Source: Adiantum capillus-veneris
Lineage: Eukaryota; Streptophyta; Polypodiopsida; Polypodiales; Pteridaceae
NCBI GenBank assembly: GCA_014529385.2
Contig: CM043942.1
Span: forward strand, 32,921,969-32,985,968
DNA length: 64,000 nucleotides
Direction: 5' to 3'
Position 1 is the stretch's first letter. Every line of letters begins with the position of its first letter. Both the position numbers and the translations under genes were made by a program. The notes under the pieces are model-generated. The model saw nothing but the letters and a program-made list of their open reading frames with translations. It was not told the origin of the DNA and made no database searches. This document shows, piece after piece, positions 11,854 to 23,236 of this stretch.

Positions 11854-11863
11854 ATCTCATTGT

Positions 11864-12259
11864 TTGCGTATGTGTGGTGAACGGATTGGCACATCTATTT
11901 GTTCATCTACATTGCATGCACAGTCTTTTGAGAAGACGAGATTTTTTCCAATCACTTCACATGGAATAGGTATGTTTATGGTTTTGTGTTGGAAGTGGTT
12001 TCAGGATTTTTCCGCCATGGAGATTCTTGACAAAGATAGACATATGACTCGACGAGATGAAGCATTGAAGGAGCCACATATGACTTTGTGTCGCTTTCGA
12101 CGCGGCCCAAAGAAGCAAGCGTTGCAGACCTTTATGAAGTTCAAGTATCGCATGACCCACGCATCAGAGTGGGCCGGTGAAGAGTCCTTCCCAGGATTCC
12201 AGACTTTGTTGGCGATCTCCCTCCACGCCATACAATTCGGTACCAGTACCTCACTTTGA
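11864..12259 (+). pseudogene. Gypsy B 3'-terminal reading frame
   Basis: 131 codons ending 11 bases before the LTR, next to the purine tract. It includes RRGPKKQALQTFMKFKYR and ends IQFGTSTSL. A diverged, broken copy lies in the first duplication unit (about 11280-11670). I recognise no domain. By position it would be the C-terminus of the polyprotein. Confidence 0.5.
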
Positions 12260-12270
12260 AAAGGAGGGGA

Positions 12271-13508
12271 TGTCACGTGACACATCCAACCTTGTGTCCG
12301 TGGATAAGCTACAGCATGACAAGGGTTCAGTCAGTCCAGTCAGTCTAGCTTAGGAAGTGATCTGGCACTTTTGTGAGTCTGTTCGCAGACCGTGCATGAC
12401 TAGTCACATAGATTAGATGCATATCCTCCGGTTGCACACAACATGATCATCAGCATTACCATCAGAATCCAACAGAATCCATCAGGAGCATTTTCCAGTG
12501 CATCAAACCTATTTTCCCTATTTTTGACATTTTTTACTTATTTATTAAGTGACTTTTGTTGGGAACTAGGTAGGGCAATTTTGCTAAGATAATATATAAG
12601 CAAACCTAGTGCTAGCACTTTCTGGCAGAAGAGGCAGCAGGAGCACACGCTCAACATGCAACTTCTCAGCAGAATCCCTAAGAGGCCTAGCGTTTTTGCA
12701 TCACAGAGCAGAAGGCTGGCGTTTTTGGATCAGATTAGCCAGCGTTTTTGCACTTGCAGATTCACGGCGACAGTAGACAGTAGAAGACTCCCAGCTTTAG
12801 CAGATTTGTACGGCGACAGCAAATCAGCCCTAGCGTTAGCAGATTTCCATTGCAAGTCAGATTTCAGCCCTACCGTTTTTGCATCTGCCAGGCATTTAAG
12901 CGTTTTGCAGATCTACTGCGACGGAACCAACACAAGCACCAGCGTTTTCAGTTTTCAGCACTTGGACATCACAGAACAAGTCCCAAACCTCGCAGATCTG
13001 ACCTTCCCGCAGCAGATCCTCGCCGCATGGTTAGATTCCGCAAGGTTTACAGTTTCAGCCCGGAAAACCAAATTTCAGCATCTGCGTTTTCATCGTCATC
13101 GACATCATCATCGACATAGAGTCAGAACTCAGCTGAAAAAGATTTGTAGATTTCAGCCATTAGCATTTTCAGATTTCAGCCCGTCCCGTCGTCGTCCTCG
13201 TCGTCGTCGACATGTCGGCAAGTCCAAGCATTGTAGAGATTTGTGCAATCAATAGTAGACCGCTCTCGCCATAGAGAGTGGGGCCTTCGGAGGAGGGTTT
13301 GGCAACATTCTGGTGTCGTATTCTTCTTTCTCTATCTCTCAGTCTCATGTACCTTCATTCACAGTGTTCATCCACTTTGTTTGTGTCCATTGCACTCTCT
13401 CATTAAAGAACGGAAGGCTCTCCCTTCCCTAAGTAAAAGGAACCTTGAGCACAGTTCGGAGCACTCATCTTGAGCAAAGTTCAACATTCACTTCCGCTGC
13501 ACCTAACA
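12271..13508 (+). repeat. Right LTR of gypsy B
   Basis: 1238 bp, beginning TGTCACGTGACACATCC after the purine tract and ending CTGCACCTAACA. A TATA-like stretch lies at about 12588-12600 (ATAATATATAAG). The transcribed part carries several AGCGTTTT motifs and GTCGTC repeats. The open frames across it (for example 12656-13255) are a by-product of this composition. It abuts gypsy C sequence at 13509. Confidence 0.9.
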
Positions 13509-14700
13509 GAAAATTAGGGCTTTGAAGCCGGCGAGCCGCTAACTTTGCCATATGCTCGACACAATTCATTTGTACTTTCAAGGCATATGCCATAGATATC
13601 AGGTACTAGTCAAGTAGCGGGTTTAGCTCTCTTAGCTTGAGGTGGCGCTGGGGTTCTCTCGACCGTTGGTGCGGGCGTCGATTCCGCCGGTCTATCAATG
13701 CGATGGGGATAACTAGAATGGTTATGCCCTATTTGAAAGCATCCAAAACGTCGGTCTTCTTGTAGTAAGGTGTCTCATTGTTGAGGCGTCAAATGAGGGC
13801 TTTGCGGTTGATTTTCAAGAGACTCTTGAGAATTTGTTCGTTGTTGCCGAGAGTTGTGGTTAGTGGCCGGAGGTTCTTCTGTGGTAAATTCTAGCTTTCC
13901 CCTCACCAGTTTGTAGCTGACTGCGGCATGGTCCATAAGCTCTTGCATGGTGGAGACTTGCTTGGAGAGACAATATTCCTGTAGTGGTGATGGTAGTCTA
14001 ATGGTGTATCACTCGCTTTGGGCCACCAAGAGAACGAACCTAAAGAAGGACACCGGAAGGTACACGTCGAGAAACCTTTGGTTATAGTCGTCCATGGTTT
14101 TGGTGACAAGCATTTTCAAGTTGCCCCACTCTGCCAAAATCTGGACTTCAAATAGAGAAGTCATGTAATTGCGTGCAAAGACTGTCTTGAAAGCTTGCCA
14201 GGTCCTTAGAGCATACGGTTGTGTCGCGACTGAACTCCACCACTGCATCGCATTATCTTTAAGAAATCCTGCTGCTTGAGAAATTTTGAATTCTTTTGTA
14301 TAGTTTTTCAAAGCATAGATGTTGTCGAATTGCTGTAGGAACTGCAATGCTTTCTTCCAATCTTTCACCTTGGAAAAAGTGAAAAATTTGACTCTCGTGC
14401 CGCCATCCTTGAAATCTTTCGGTTGGTTAGGCGCGTATCTCAAGTACCGATAATAAGGGTATCCATATGGGTTCCAACCATTGTAGCCTGGTGACAGTGG
14501 TGGTGGTGGGGAAGGTGGGGGCAACGACAGTGGCAAAGGCGGTTGCACAGGGTCAGGGTTACCATATTCTTGAAGACTCCCCCGATCAGAACAGACAATT
14601 GGGAAGGTTGTCGGTTGGAAGGTCTCGTACTTTCTGGTGTCGGAGGAGGAAATACCACCTGGGGCATCAGAGTGGGTAACATGTAATTAAAAAACTGTTG
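13509..14700 (-). pseudogene. Gypsy C gag
   Basis: Reads leftward. A proline-rich start (PPLPLSLPPPSPPPP) is followed by a retrotransposon gag domain at 14009-14480: KFFTFSKVKDWKKALQFLQQ, then GFLKDNAMQWWSSVA, then RTWQAFKTVFARNYMTSLFE. The E1 gag has the same plan (KFSTFSGFEDKTKALTFLQQ), so C belongs to a related lineage. Frameshifts split the upstream (14440-14682) and downstream parts. The region 13509-13900 carries gag C-terminal codons with stops. No zinc knuckle was found before the break. Confidence 0.82.
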
Positions 14701-15020
14701 AAAACTTTGCAGTATCGGAAGATTCTAATGAAGATGCCGCGAATGAATGTCGCGAAGCTCGTCGAGAAGAAATTGCAAGTATTCTGCTAAATCCATGAAC
14801 GCCATATCGTGGGTTCTTTATGGTTTATGCCTTGGAAGACAGAGTGGTGAAGACGGGAGCACGCTCGTGCGCCTTGAAGTAAGGGTGGGAGTGGTTAATA
14901 AGTTCGAGGTCGAGGCTCGAAGATTCTTCAAATAAAGCTCTAGTAGACTTTGGAAGCGTCGGTTTGCTCTGTCTGCTCTTTGGTGGGACTCGTATGCTTT
15001 CAGAAAAGCACACGCTTGAA

Positions 15021-15032
15021 GCTCTGATACCA
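15021..15032 (-). other. Primer-binding site, initiator tRNA-Met, gypsy C
   Basis: On the minus strand it reads TGGTATCAGAGC, one base inside the LTR that ends at 15034. Confidence 0.9.
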
Positions 15033-15033
15033 C

Positions 15034-15710
15034 TGTCACGAGACGGGCACCACGTGCCAATAGAAAAGAACAGACTTTTAGCACTTCAATAACAATTGAA
15101 CTGAAAGAGAGAGAAAGCACACGCGACAGGGAGTGGCGGAATTCCACCCTAGAGAGGATTGGCCCCAAACGTTTGCTTCCCTTTCGGTATTTCTTTATAT
15201 TGCTTCAAATGAGTACAATGCCGGTACTCCAATCCCTGCACCTTCACACTAAAGCATGCCAGAGAATGAGCCCTCTGCACAAATTTAAAGGCCAAAAGCA
15301 GTTACATGAAAAGCAGTCAAACTCAAAAGCAATGGTCCCAAAAGCACTAGCACCAAAATCTACCAGCGCGTTTTGCGAAAATCCGTACAACTGCCATGTA
15401 AGCATGTCAGCGCGAAATCCGGGATTCCGTACAGGCTGCCACGTCATCAGTTTTTACACTTTTTGTGTGTGTGTGTGTGTGTTGGCCCCGCTTTAATTTT
15501 TTATGTCTTTAGGTCACTTAAGCTCCATCGAACGGGGTCCCATAAGTTGGTGGGAACTCTTCTTTAAAAAATAGGCCACTCGGCAAGACTTTGTAAGTCG
15601 ATAAACTTCTTCTACTGCTTCTGCTTCTTTACTTAGGGTTTAGGCTTCTCGGCTGGGATCTACAGGTTGGCTTCTTCTTCAGTGGCTTGACACGTCAGCA
15701 GTTTGTGACA
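15034..15710 (-). repeat. 5' LTR of gypsy C
   Basis: 677 bp. On the minus strand it starts TGTCACAAACTGCTGACG and ends CTCGTGACA. It includes GAAATACCGAAAGGGAAGC, akin to the A and E LTRs, and a (TG)n run at 15465-15482. Confidence 0.85.
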
Positions 15711-16413
15711 ACACCCCAATAGACTCTGGGAACAAAGCGATCTACAGCTCCTCCTGGCTGGAAAGGCAAATCCGAATGGAGGAAGAGAGATGGGCCTCAA
15801 GGCAACCATAAGGATGGGGCTGCCCTCTAGAGGATCTGGGATCTCTCCACTCCATGCCCTCCAATGCTATGCCCTGAGGAAAGCGTTGGGGATGAAGCCT
15901 CTTGCACACCACCACATGATGTGGGAAGGGTTGCCGATGGTGAAGATTTGCAAGACCTCTATGGCTGCCCAAAAACGCTCCAAGAGCTGCACCAGAAAAT
16001 GGCATTTGCTCGCTCTGTCTAGGGCTGCCATAAGGCGCCCCAAAGGGCTTCCCGTAGATGCATGCCCTAAGGATCCCCCTGTGCTCACCTATATACCTCA
16101 TACCAGAGGCTGCCCGACCCACTCTTCCAGCCTTCACGAATTGGTAAATGAGGAAAATGATGGGACAAAAAGGAAAATGGGCAAGTCAGCCACCTGGATC
16201 ACACGGGGAAAAACCAACTAGGGCAGCAAGAGATCTGCTGGCTACTGAGAACCTAAATTCCAAGGCTAAACATGGCTAGACATAACCTGACATCAGAAAA
16301 CCACCTCACAATGGCCGGGCATAGCCACAAAACAACCCTCACTCCCTAACACCTGTCTGTGGGACAAACTAGGACCGACTGGACGAACCAAGAGAGATGC
16401 GTGAACTCTTTAA
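15711..16413 (-). repeat. LTR-like sequence, minus orientation (family H)
   Basis: Read on the minus strand from 16413 it begins TGTTAAAGAGTTCACGCATCTC. After about 160 bp it has a TATA-like GTATATAGGTGAGCA (about 16087-16101). The first 150 bp are the reverse complement of 16431-16582. This suggests an LTR of the same family as its plus-strand neighbour, truncated on its 3' side by the gypsy C LTR. The 130-140-codon open frames across 15742-16221 show no recognisable domain. Confidence 0.55.
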
Positions 16414-16582
16414 CAAATGAACCATGTTGTTGTTAGAGTTCAAGCATCTCTCTAGATTCGTCCAGTCGGTCCCAGTTTCTCCGAGGGACAGGTGTTAAGG
16501 AGTGAGGGCTGTTTTGTGGCTATGCTCGGCAAGTGAGATTGTTTTCTCATGTCAGGTTGTGTTTAGCCATGTTTAGCCTTGG
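16260..16582. repeat. Long palindrome: two LTR starts head to head
   Basis: The arms 16260-16413 and 16431-16582 are inverted copies, roughly 85-90% identical by eye, around a loop of about 17 bases. Anchors: CCAAGGCTAAACATGGCT on the left and AGCCATGTTTAGCCTTGG on the right; ATAGCCACAAAACA on the left and TGTTTTGTGGCTAT on the right. Transcribed or single-stranded, it could fold into a 150-bp hairpin. Confidence 0.88.
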
Positions 16583-17302
16583 GTTTTGGCTTGGTTCCAT
16601 GGTCATTAGGCTCCTACAGGTTGGGGGTATTTTTGACAGTCTTGCCGATATTTTTCCCCTGAGCCCTATGGGCATCCAGTGCCATTTTTCCCATTCTCTC
16701 CTATATTTATCCTTACTTTCTAGGGTCATGGTGTTGGAGAAGTCGGTTGGGAAGCTAGCCTTTGGGCCTATATATGAGCAAGGGGGTACATCTTCAGAAC
16801 ATTGCAGTAGAGCCTAGAGGGGGGCACCCTCCCTTGGGTGCGTTAGTGGGACTTGCAGTAGATGCAAGGCAACCAGCGTTTTGCTGCAGATCAGCCAGTG
16901 TTTTGGCTTGAGATCAGCCCAGCGTTTTCGCTCAGCAGATCAGCCCCAACATTTTTCATGTGCAATAGGTGCAGTGCTTGGAGACCATCTCTTTGGTGCA
17001 GCGTTTCCTCAGGGCGGCCTTTCACAGGCCTTGTGATCATGCAGTGGCAGGATTTCTCATCCGAGATCCAGATCTAGATCTAGATCTAGCGAGGAGGTGC
17101 ACCAGATTTATGCTCTCAGAGCATGTTGGAGATAGGACCCATGATGTGTAGACCATGTCAGTGGTCTCATGTGTAGGAGCAGTTGGCAGTGTCAATAGCA
17201 GTCGCAGTTGTGTGTACCTTGGGTCTATCTAGTTGGCATGTCAGTTCTATGCCGAACCACCCTTGGTCACTTGCATGTGCACCTTGTTATCAACATGAAG
17301 AG

Positions 17303-17348
<46 letters not shown>

Positions 17349-17827
17349 GTCTGGTCTCTTTCTACCTGGTGATCTCTCTTCTCCGCAAGTGCCTTGTTCA
17401 TGTGTTTGGCATTGCAGGTGTTCTAGATTGGAGTCAAGGTGTTCACCAGATCACGAGCCAATTCTTGTCTTCATTGCCTCTTCTGCTGCCACCTTTGACA
17501 GTTATAGGCAAACTCCATCAAGGGAAAATGCTTCTCCTATCGAGTGTCACGTGCACATGGCTCTGTGTGCCACTTGGACATGCTTCATCGACTTCCATAG
17601 GCAGTTTTTCCCTTCTTCCTAGCTAGGGGTGCTGAGAATCCTAGGAGGATTAGTACCGGCTATTTTGTGAGCCTACTCGCAGGACCTGCATGACACGCAT
17701 TTTGATAGTTGTTATTACACTATGGTGGGCATCTGGCATGACGAACATGTAGTTCTAGGTTAGAGGAATCCAACGAGCCATTCCCAACGGCATCAATCAG
17801 ATTCCCATGTGAGCAGATGTGCGACAG
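16431..17827 (+). repeat. LTR-like sequence, plus orientation (family H)
   Basis: Begins TGTTAGAGTTCAAGCATCTC, with a TATA-like CCTATATATGAGCA at about 16768. AGCGTTTT-type motifs follow (16878-16940), then a TCTAGA-type repeat (about 17072-17092) and a (CT)n tract. No primer-binding site or coding domain was found. The right part (17350-17827) is unassigned. Confidence 0.5.
17303..17344. repeat. (CT)n microsatellite
   Basis: About 21 uninterrupted CT units. Confidence 0.97.
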
Positions 17828-18930
17828 TGTCACATGCACATCTAACCCTATGTGCATGTGGACAAGCTACTTCATGTCTAGGGTTCAGTTCAGCTTAGGA
17901 AGTGTTCTGGTACCTTTGTGAATCTGTTCGCAGACCGTGCATGTCCAGACACTTAGAGTAGTTGCATTTCCTCTGGTTGCACACAGCATGATTATCAGAT
18001 TACAGTTAGTACCCATCAGGAGCATTTTACAGTGCATAGAACCCATTTTCCCTATTTTAGCCATTTTTTCACTTATTATTATTAAGTGACTTTGTTGGGA
18101 AACTGGGTAGGGCATTTTTGACAAGCTAATATATAAGGAAACCTAGTGCTAGCACTTTCAGGCAGAAGAGGCAGCAGATAGCATTTGGCAGTGCACCTTC
18201 TCAGCAAGACCGGCAAGGAAACCTAGCGTTTTCAGCCACAAGGACCAGCCATCATTTTTCAACAGCAACAGATCAGCACTAGCGTTTTTGCAGATTGCAG
18301 CTCAGTCTAGCGTTTTGCAGATTCCCGGCGACAGATCAGCCCATAGCATCAACGTTTTCGGTTTTCAGCACTTAGACTCCATACCGCAGCCCCCAAACCT
18401 CGTAGATCTCACCTTCTTGCAGGAGATCCTTGCCGCACGGTCAGATCGGCCAGCATTTGCAGATTCAGCCCGCTATTCGCAGATTTCAGCATCTGCATTT
18501 TCAGCGCATCGTCGTCGCTTCGCCGTCGTCACCAACATAGAGTCAGAATTCAGCAGATAACAAGATTTGCAGATTTCAACCTTAGCGTTTCAGGTTTCAG
18601 CCCGTCTCATCGTCGTCCTCATCGTCGGCAAGTCGATTGCATTTAGACCATTCTACCAGATTGTGCAATCAATAGTAGACCTCTCTCGCCATAGAGAGTG
18701 GGGCCCTTGGGAGGAGGGCTTGACAACATTCTGGTGTCGTATTCTTCTCTCTCTATCTCTCAGTCTCAGCACCTTCATTCACTGTGTTTACCACTTTGTT
18801 TGTGATCATTTGCACTCTCTCACTAAAGGAACTGAAGGCTCTCCCTTCCGTAAGTAAAAGGAACCCATGAGCACAGTTCGGAGCACTCATCTTGAGCAAA
18901 GTTCAACATTCACTTCCGCTGCACCTTACA
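17828..18930 (+). repeat. Solo LTR of the gypsy B type
   Basis: 1103 bp. Starts TGTCACATGCACATC and ends CTGCACCTTACA, with TATA-like AATATATAAGG at 18129. No internal region is attached. The flanks are GACAG (17823-17827) and AACAG (18931-18935), a 4-of-5 match. This is consistent with a decayed target duplication and a solo LTR left by recombination. Confidence 0.82.
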
Positions 18931-19433
18931 AACAGTCACACCGAGAAACTGACCCTCTGGCCAAACTTATCAATGAATCATTTTTATGATTTATTTTGTT
19001 GGGTCTGGTGGACAGCTTGCCCTACCTAAGCCTTAGCTAATTTATAAACTGCAACTTGGCCTATAAAGGGAACCCTTGAGCCATTGATTGGGCATCAGTG
19101 AGGAGAGCGCTAGGAGGAGGAGCAGACTACGCCTAGCGTTTTCCTAAAGCCCAGCCTAGTGCTTTTAGAGCAAGCAACCCAGCATTTTGCAATTCTAGCT
19201 CTAGCGCTAGCTCTCAGCGTGTAGATCAGCCAGCGTTTTTAGTTTTCAACCCATTCTCTTGCGAGAGATGTGCGAGATCTGCCTACGCCAGCCATCCAGA
19301 TGCAAACTGGTACTTCGACAGCCGGTTGAACCTCCCCTCAGACATTTCCTTGCTGGCATCGAGTGCTCCACTATTGTCCATCATCGGCATCTGCATTTTT
19401 AGCCTTGCTTTACGCGAGAGATTTGCTACGGTG
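18931..19433 (+). repeat. LTR-like debris with AGCGTTTT motifs
   Basis: Holds a TATA-like region (GGCCTATAAAGGG, about 19059) and several AGCGTTTT-type motifs (19135-19245). It looks like the promoter and transcribed part of another LTR. No open frame with a recognisable domain. It ends where LINE homology starts. Confidence 0.5.
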
Positions 19434-20029
19434 TGGATGTGCGTATCTGACCAATGGCACACCGCAAACCATGAGACATATGTGTGTCCATGTAGCTGGG
19501 TCGAAACACAAACCTATCTCCTGTGAGGTGGAGAAGATGCTCTCTATAGGAAGTCATCCTCGTGCCAAACTCCTGTGGCGGCTCTATCCATGCCCTCCTG
19601 GTATCCAACTAGATCAGGTCCTGACAAATGAGTCTAGTAATCTCCACCCGTGTAAGAGACATCGAGGGTGCCTGGAGAGAGTATTGGAAAGGGGGCAGCC
19701 TGTCCATGGTGAAGCCATGCTTCTGAAACCATGATGTCATCTGTGCATACCAGCATGAAGTGTCCCCCTGAAGAGCTAATTGTCTGGAAGACTCAAGGGC
19801 CAGTCTAGCATACCTGTCTCTAGTAGTATCCCACAAGCTGTGTACAAAGTAGACTGATTTGGTAAGCGCCTCAATCTCCATAGGAGGGGCAGCTAGCCCT
19901 GCTTGAATGATAGCTTGGGGTACGGAGGCCTTGGCTCTGATCTGTCGAGAGATCATAGATACCAAGGGCCTCTCCATACGTCTCCAACCATCCTGGCCTA
20001 TAGAAGGTTCCCATATCTGCACCTGCACC
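19434..20029 (-). pseudogene. LINE 2 fragment: region after reverse transcriptase
   Basis: The minus-strand frame (about 19609-20028) reads RRMERPLVSMISRQIRAKASVP and then SLWDTTRDRYARLALESSRQ. It matches the C-terminal part of LINE 1 (40422-42044) at high similarity. It is the 3' portion of the LINE piece at 21216-21884, from which it was separated by a solo LTR. LINE homology stops at about 19434, before the C-terminal zinc motif. Confidence 0.9.
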
Positions 20030-21215
20030 TGTCACGTGCACATCTAACACTATGTGTACGTGGACAATCTACTTCATGGCATGGGTTCAATTCAGCTAGA
20101 TAAGGAAGTGTTCTGGCACTTTTGTGAGTCTGTTCGCAGACCGTGCATGCCCAAACACTTAGATTATATGCATATCCTCTGGTTGCACATAGCATAATCA
20201 TCAGATTTCCATAAGAACCCATCAGGAGCATTTTTACAATGCATAGACCTATTTTCCCTATTTTTTGACATTTTTCACTTATTTTTTTTAAGTGACTTTT
20301 GTTGGGAACTAGGTAGGGCAAATTTACTAAGTTTGTATATATAGAAACCTAGCGCTAGCACTTTTTGGCAGAAGAGGCAGCAGGAGCACTCGCTCAATAG
20401 GCAACTTCTCAGCAGAACCTCCAACAAGCCCTAGCGTTTTTGCACCATAGCAAAAGGCTAACGCTTTTGGACCAGATCAGCCAGCGTTTTTTCTCTTGCA
20501 GATCCCTGGCGACAGCAGACCAAGCAGAAGCCCCAACATTAGCAGATTCTCCATAGCAAGACCATTTTCAGCCCTAGCGTTTTTGCATCTTCAAGACACT
20601 TCAGCGTTTTTGCAGATCTTTGCGACGAAATCCCCACAAGCAGCAACGTTTTCAGTTTTCAGCCTTTAGACACAGCAGAACAAGTCCCAAACCTCGCAGA
20701 TCTCACCTTCCCGCAGGAGATCCTCTCCGCACGGTCAAATCCCGCGAAGTTTGCAGATTCAGCCCGGAAAACGCGGATTTCAGCATTTGCGGTTTCAGCG
20801 CGTCGTCATCGTACCGTCGTCATCGACATAGAGTCAGAGTTCAGCAGATAATGATATGCAGATTTCAGCCCTTAGCATTTTCAGATTTCAGCCCGTCTCA
20901 TCGTCGTCGACATCGTCGGCAAGTCCAAGCATTGTAGAGATTTGTGCAATCATAAGTAGACTGCTCTCGCCATAGAGAGTGGGCCTTCGGAGGAGGGTTT
21001 GACAACATTCCCGGTGTCGTAATCTCTTCTCTCTCTCTCTCTCTCCCAGTCTCAGTACCTTCATTCACAGTGTTCATCCACTTTGTTTGTGTCCATTGCA
21101 CTCTCTCTCTAAAGGAACGGAAGGCTCTCCCTTCCGTAAGTAAAAGGAACCTTGAGCACAGTTCGGAGCACTCATCTTGAGCAAAGTTCAACATTCACTT
21201 CAACTGCGCCTTACA
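20030..21215 (+). repeat. Solo LTR (gypsy B type) inside LINE 2
   Basis: 1186 bp. Begins TGTCACGTGCACATC and ends CTGCGCCTTACA. It is flanked by a perfect 5-bp duplication GCACC (20025-20029 and 21216-21220). The LINE reading is continuous across it when compared with LINE 1, so this is a clean insertion later reduced to one LTR. It carries six AGCGTTTT-type motifs. Confidence 0.93.
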
Positions 21216-22010
<795 letters not shown>

Positions 22011-22072
22011 GAAGTTACGCGTTTTGTGTTGTGCCACCTGGCAAGATGTACAAATTTCTGCGATTCACACTC

Positions 22073-23216
22073 AGGGAACTGCTATTTTGGGCCGTGAAAT
22101 GTGTTCGCGTCATTACCTCCGGTATGACTAGGGGAACATTTTACAACTCTACCGTGAAGTCAACTGAGCAACCAATCAGGAGATTTTTAAGCGGCAAACC
22201 CGAAACGGGAAAATGTTTGTAAAAGCGCCAAGTGGCACATTTTTGTGCACTTGCTTAATGCAAAGAAGAAGTGGCGCTGAATTTATAGCTGGGAGGCTCA
22301 TTTGCAAGTTCTCTGTCACAGGTTAAGAGCTATGGAGTGCTTCCTTTCCCTCTTATGTATGTGCGGTGCCAGGAGTGATGCCTTGCACGCTACGCACTGC
22401 TCTCTCTCTCCCCTATGAGCAGTATGTTATGCCCCTCTAGTGCGCTTTTCATTTGACCAATGTACAGTTATGTGGGTTCATGGGCAATTGCCGAGGCAAG
22501 AGCCTCTTGCACAGGTACTGGATTAGCTAGCGGCTAATCCCCTGCAGGTACAGGTGAATTCGGAGAGGTTTCATGTGAGAAATCTTGTCCGATTCAAAGG
22601 GCAAGTAGCCCTACAGGTGCGGGAGCTCGAGGACTTGCTACAAATGCGACCGGCACGCGAAACGGAGCCCAAAACAGGGAATTACAGCCTGCTGTGTATT
22701 TTTGCAGGTTTAGGGTTTCGGCCCTAAACGGACCCTAATACCCCCAGGAGGTTCGGGGACGTGAGGGGACCGCTGTACAGGTGATCTGGCGCATTTTCGG
22801 GGCAGAAATCAGAGAATTCAGCGTGCTGCAGATTCTCGCCAGGTTTTGCAAAGTGTCCATATGCGTCGGGAAAGTCATCTATTGCGTGGGGATATTGATT
22901 GTGAAGCGTCCTGGTACAGTTATGCTGCCGAAATCGGGCCAGAATAGGTGTTTCTTAGCCTAGATTGTGCGGGGTAGCTCGTAGGAGATCACAGGTTTTA
23001 TTCCCTCTGTTAAAGAATAAAGAAATACCGAAAGGGGCGCCAATTTTGGGGCCTACAGGTTGTCGGCGTTTGCTCGGAGCATTCTAGCTTCCGAGCCGTG
23101 TCTGTACTTAGGTGTTAATCCTCGTTACAGGTTACCTTTGCAAAGTACTTTGTGTGTGTCTAAAGTAAAGAATTTCGGGTGAAAGCCAAAGCATACCACC
23201 CCACGGGCCAGTTTCA
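22073..23216 (+). repeat. Left LTR of E1, 5'-truncated
   Basis: From AGGGAACTGCTATTTTGGG it matches the right LTR (29231 onward) and ends GGGCCAGTTTCA. It contains about 480 bp (about 22405-22883) that the right LTR lacks. The 60 bp before it (22010-22072) is unassigned. Confidence 0.88.
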
Positions 23217-23236
23217 TGGTTTCGTTTTTGCCGGGA
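23217..23236 (+). other. Probable primer-binding site of E1, tRNA-Asp-like
   Basis: TGG followed by a partly degenerate TTCGTTTTTGCCGGGA. The cleaner copy at 30084 (TGGTTCCGTTGCCGGGA) resembles the plant tRNA-Asp complement known from other gypsy elements. The tRNA assignment is inference. Confidence 0.6.

Larger units (their letters stand above)
11256..12451 (+). repeat. 598-bp tandem duplication at the 3' end of gypsy B
   Basis: Unit 1 (11256-11853) and unit 2 (11854 to about 12451) both hold the 3'-terminal coding segment, the polypurine tract and the first 180 bp of the LTR. Shared anchors are GGATGTCACGTGACACATCC at 11673 and 12268, and TCATTGTTTGC at 11260 and 11858. After unit 2 the LTR continues normally. 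The junction has a few bases of homology (ATCTCAT). The copies have diverged noticeably, so the event is not recent. Confidence 0.85.
7544..13508 (+). mobile_element. Gypsy B, element lacking reverse transcriptase
   Basis: An LTR retrotransposon of about 6 kb in plus orientation. It has a 5'-truncated left LTR (7544-8278), a tRNA-Met primer-binding site (8280-8291), gag and protease remnants (8760 to about 10540), an acidic His/Asp-rich linker (10541-10900), about 1.3 kb without recognisable pol, a 3'-terminal reading frame, a polypurine tract (12258-12270) and a 1238-bp right LTR (12271-13508). I find no reverse transcriptase, RNase H or integrase. Either this is a deletion derivative or the family moves with enzymes supplied by another element. 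Five further LTR pieces of this type lie at 11676, 17828, 20030, 62540 and 63771. Confidence 0.85.
13509..15710 (-). mobile_element. Gypsy C fragment: 5' LTR, leader and gag
   Basis: The 5' end of a minus-strand LTR retrotransposon, cut on its 3' side by the gypsy B LTR end at 13508. It comprises the LTR (15034-15710), a tRNA-Met primer-binding site (15021-15032), a leader and gag. No pol remains. Confidence 0.85.

Noticed and set aside
12656-13255. 199-codon open frame in the gypsy B LTR
   Set aside because: It lies wholly inside the LTR, is built from the AGCGTTTT and GTCGTC repeats and matches no family. The other LTR copies do not keep it.
15742-16221. Overlapping 131- and 143-codon frames on opposite strands
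   Set aside because: No recognisable domain. Both strands are open and the region looks like the transcribed part of an LTR.
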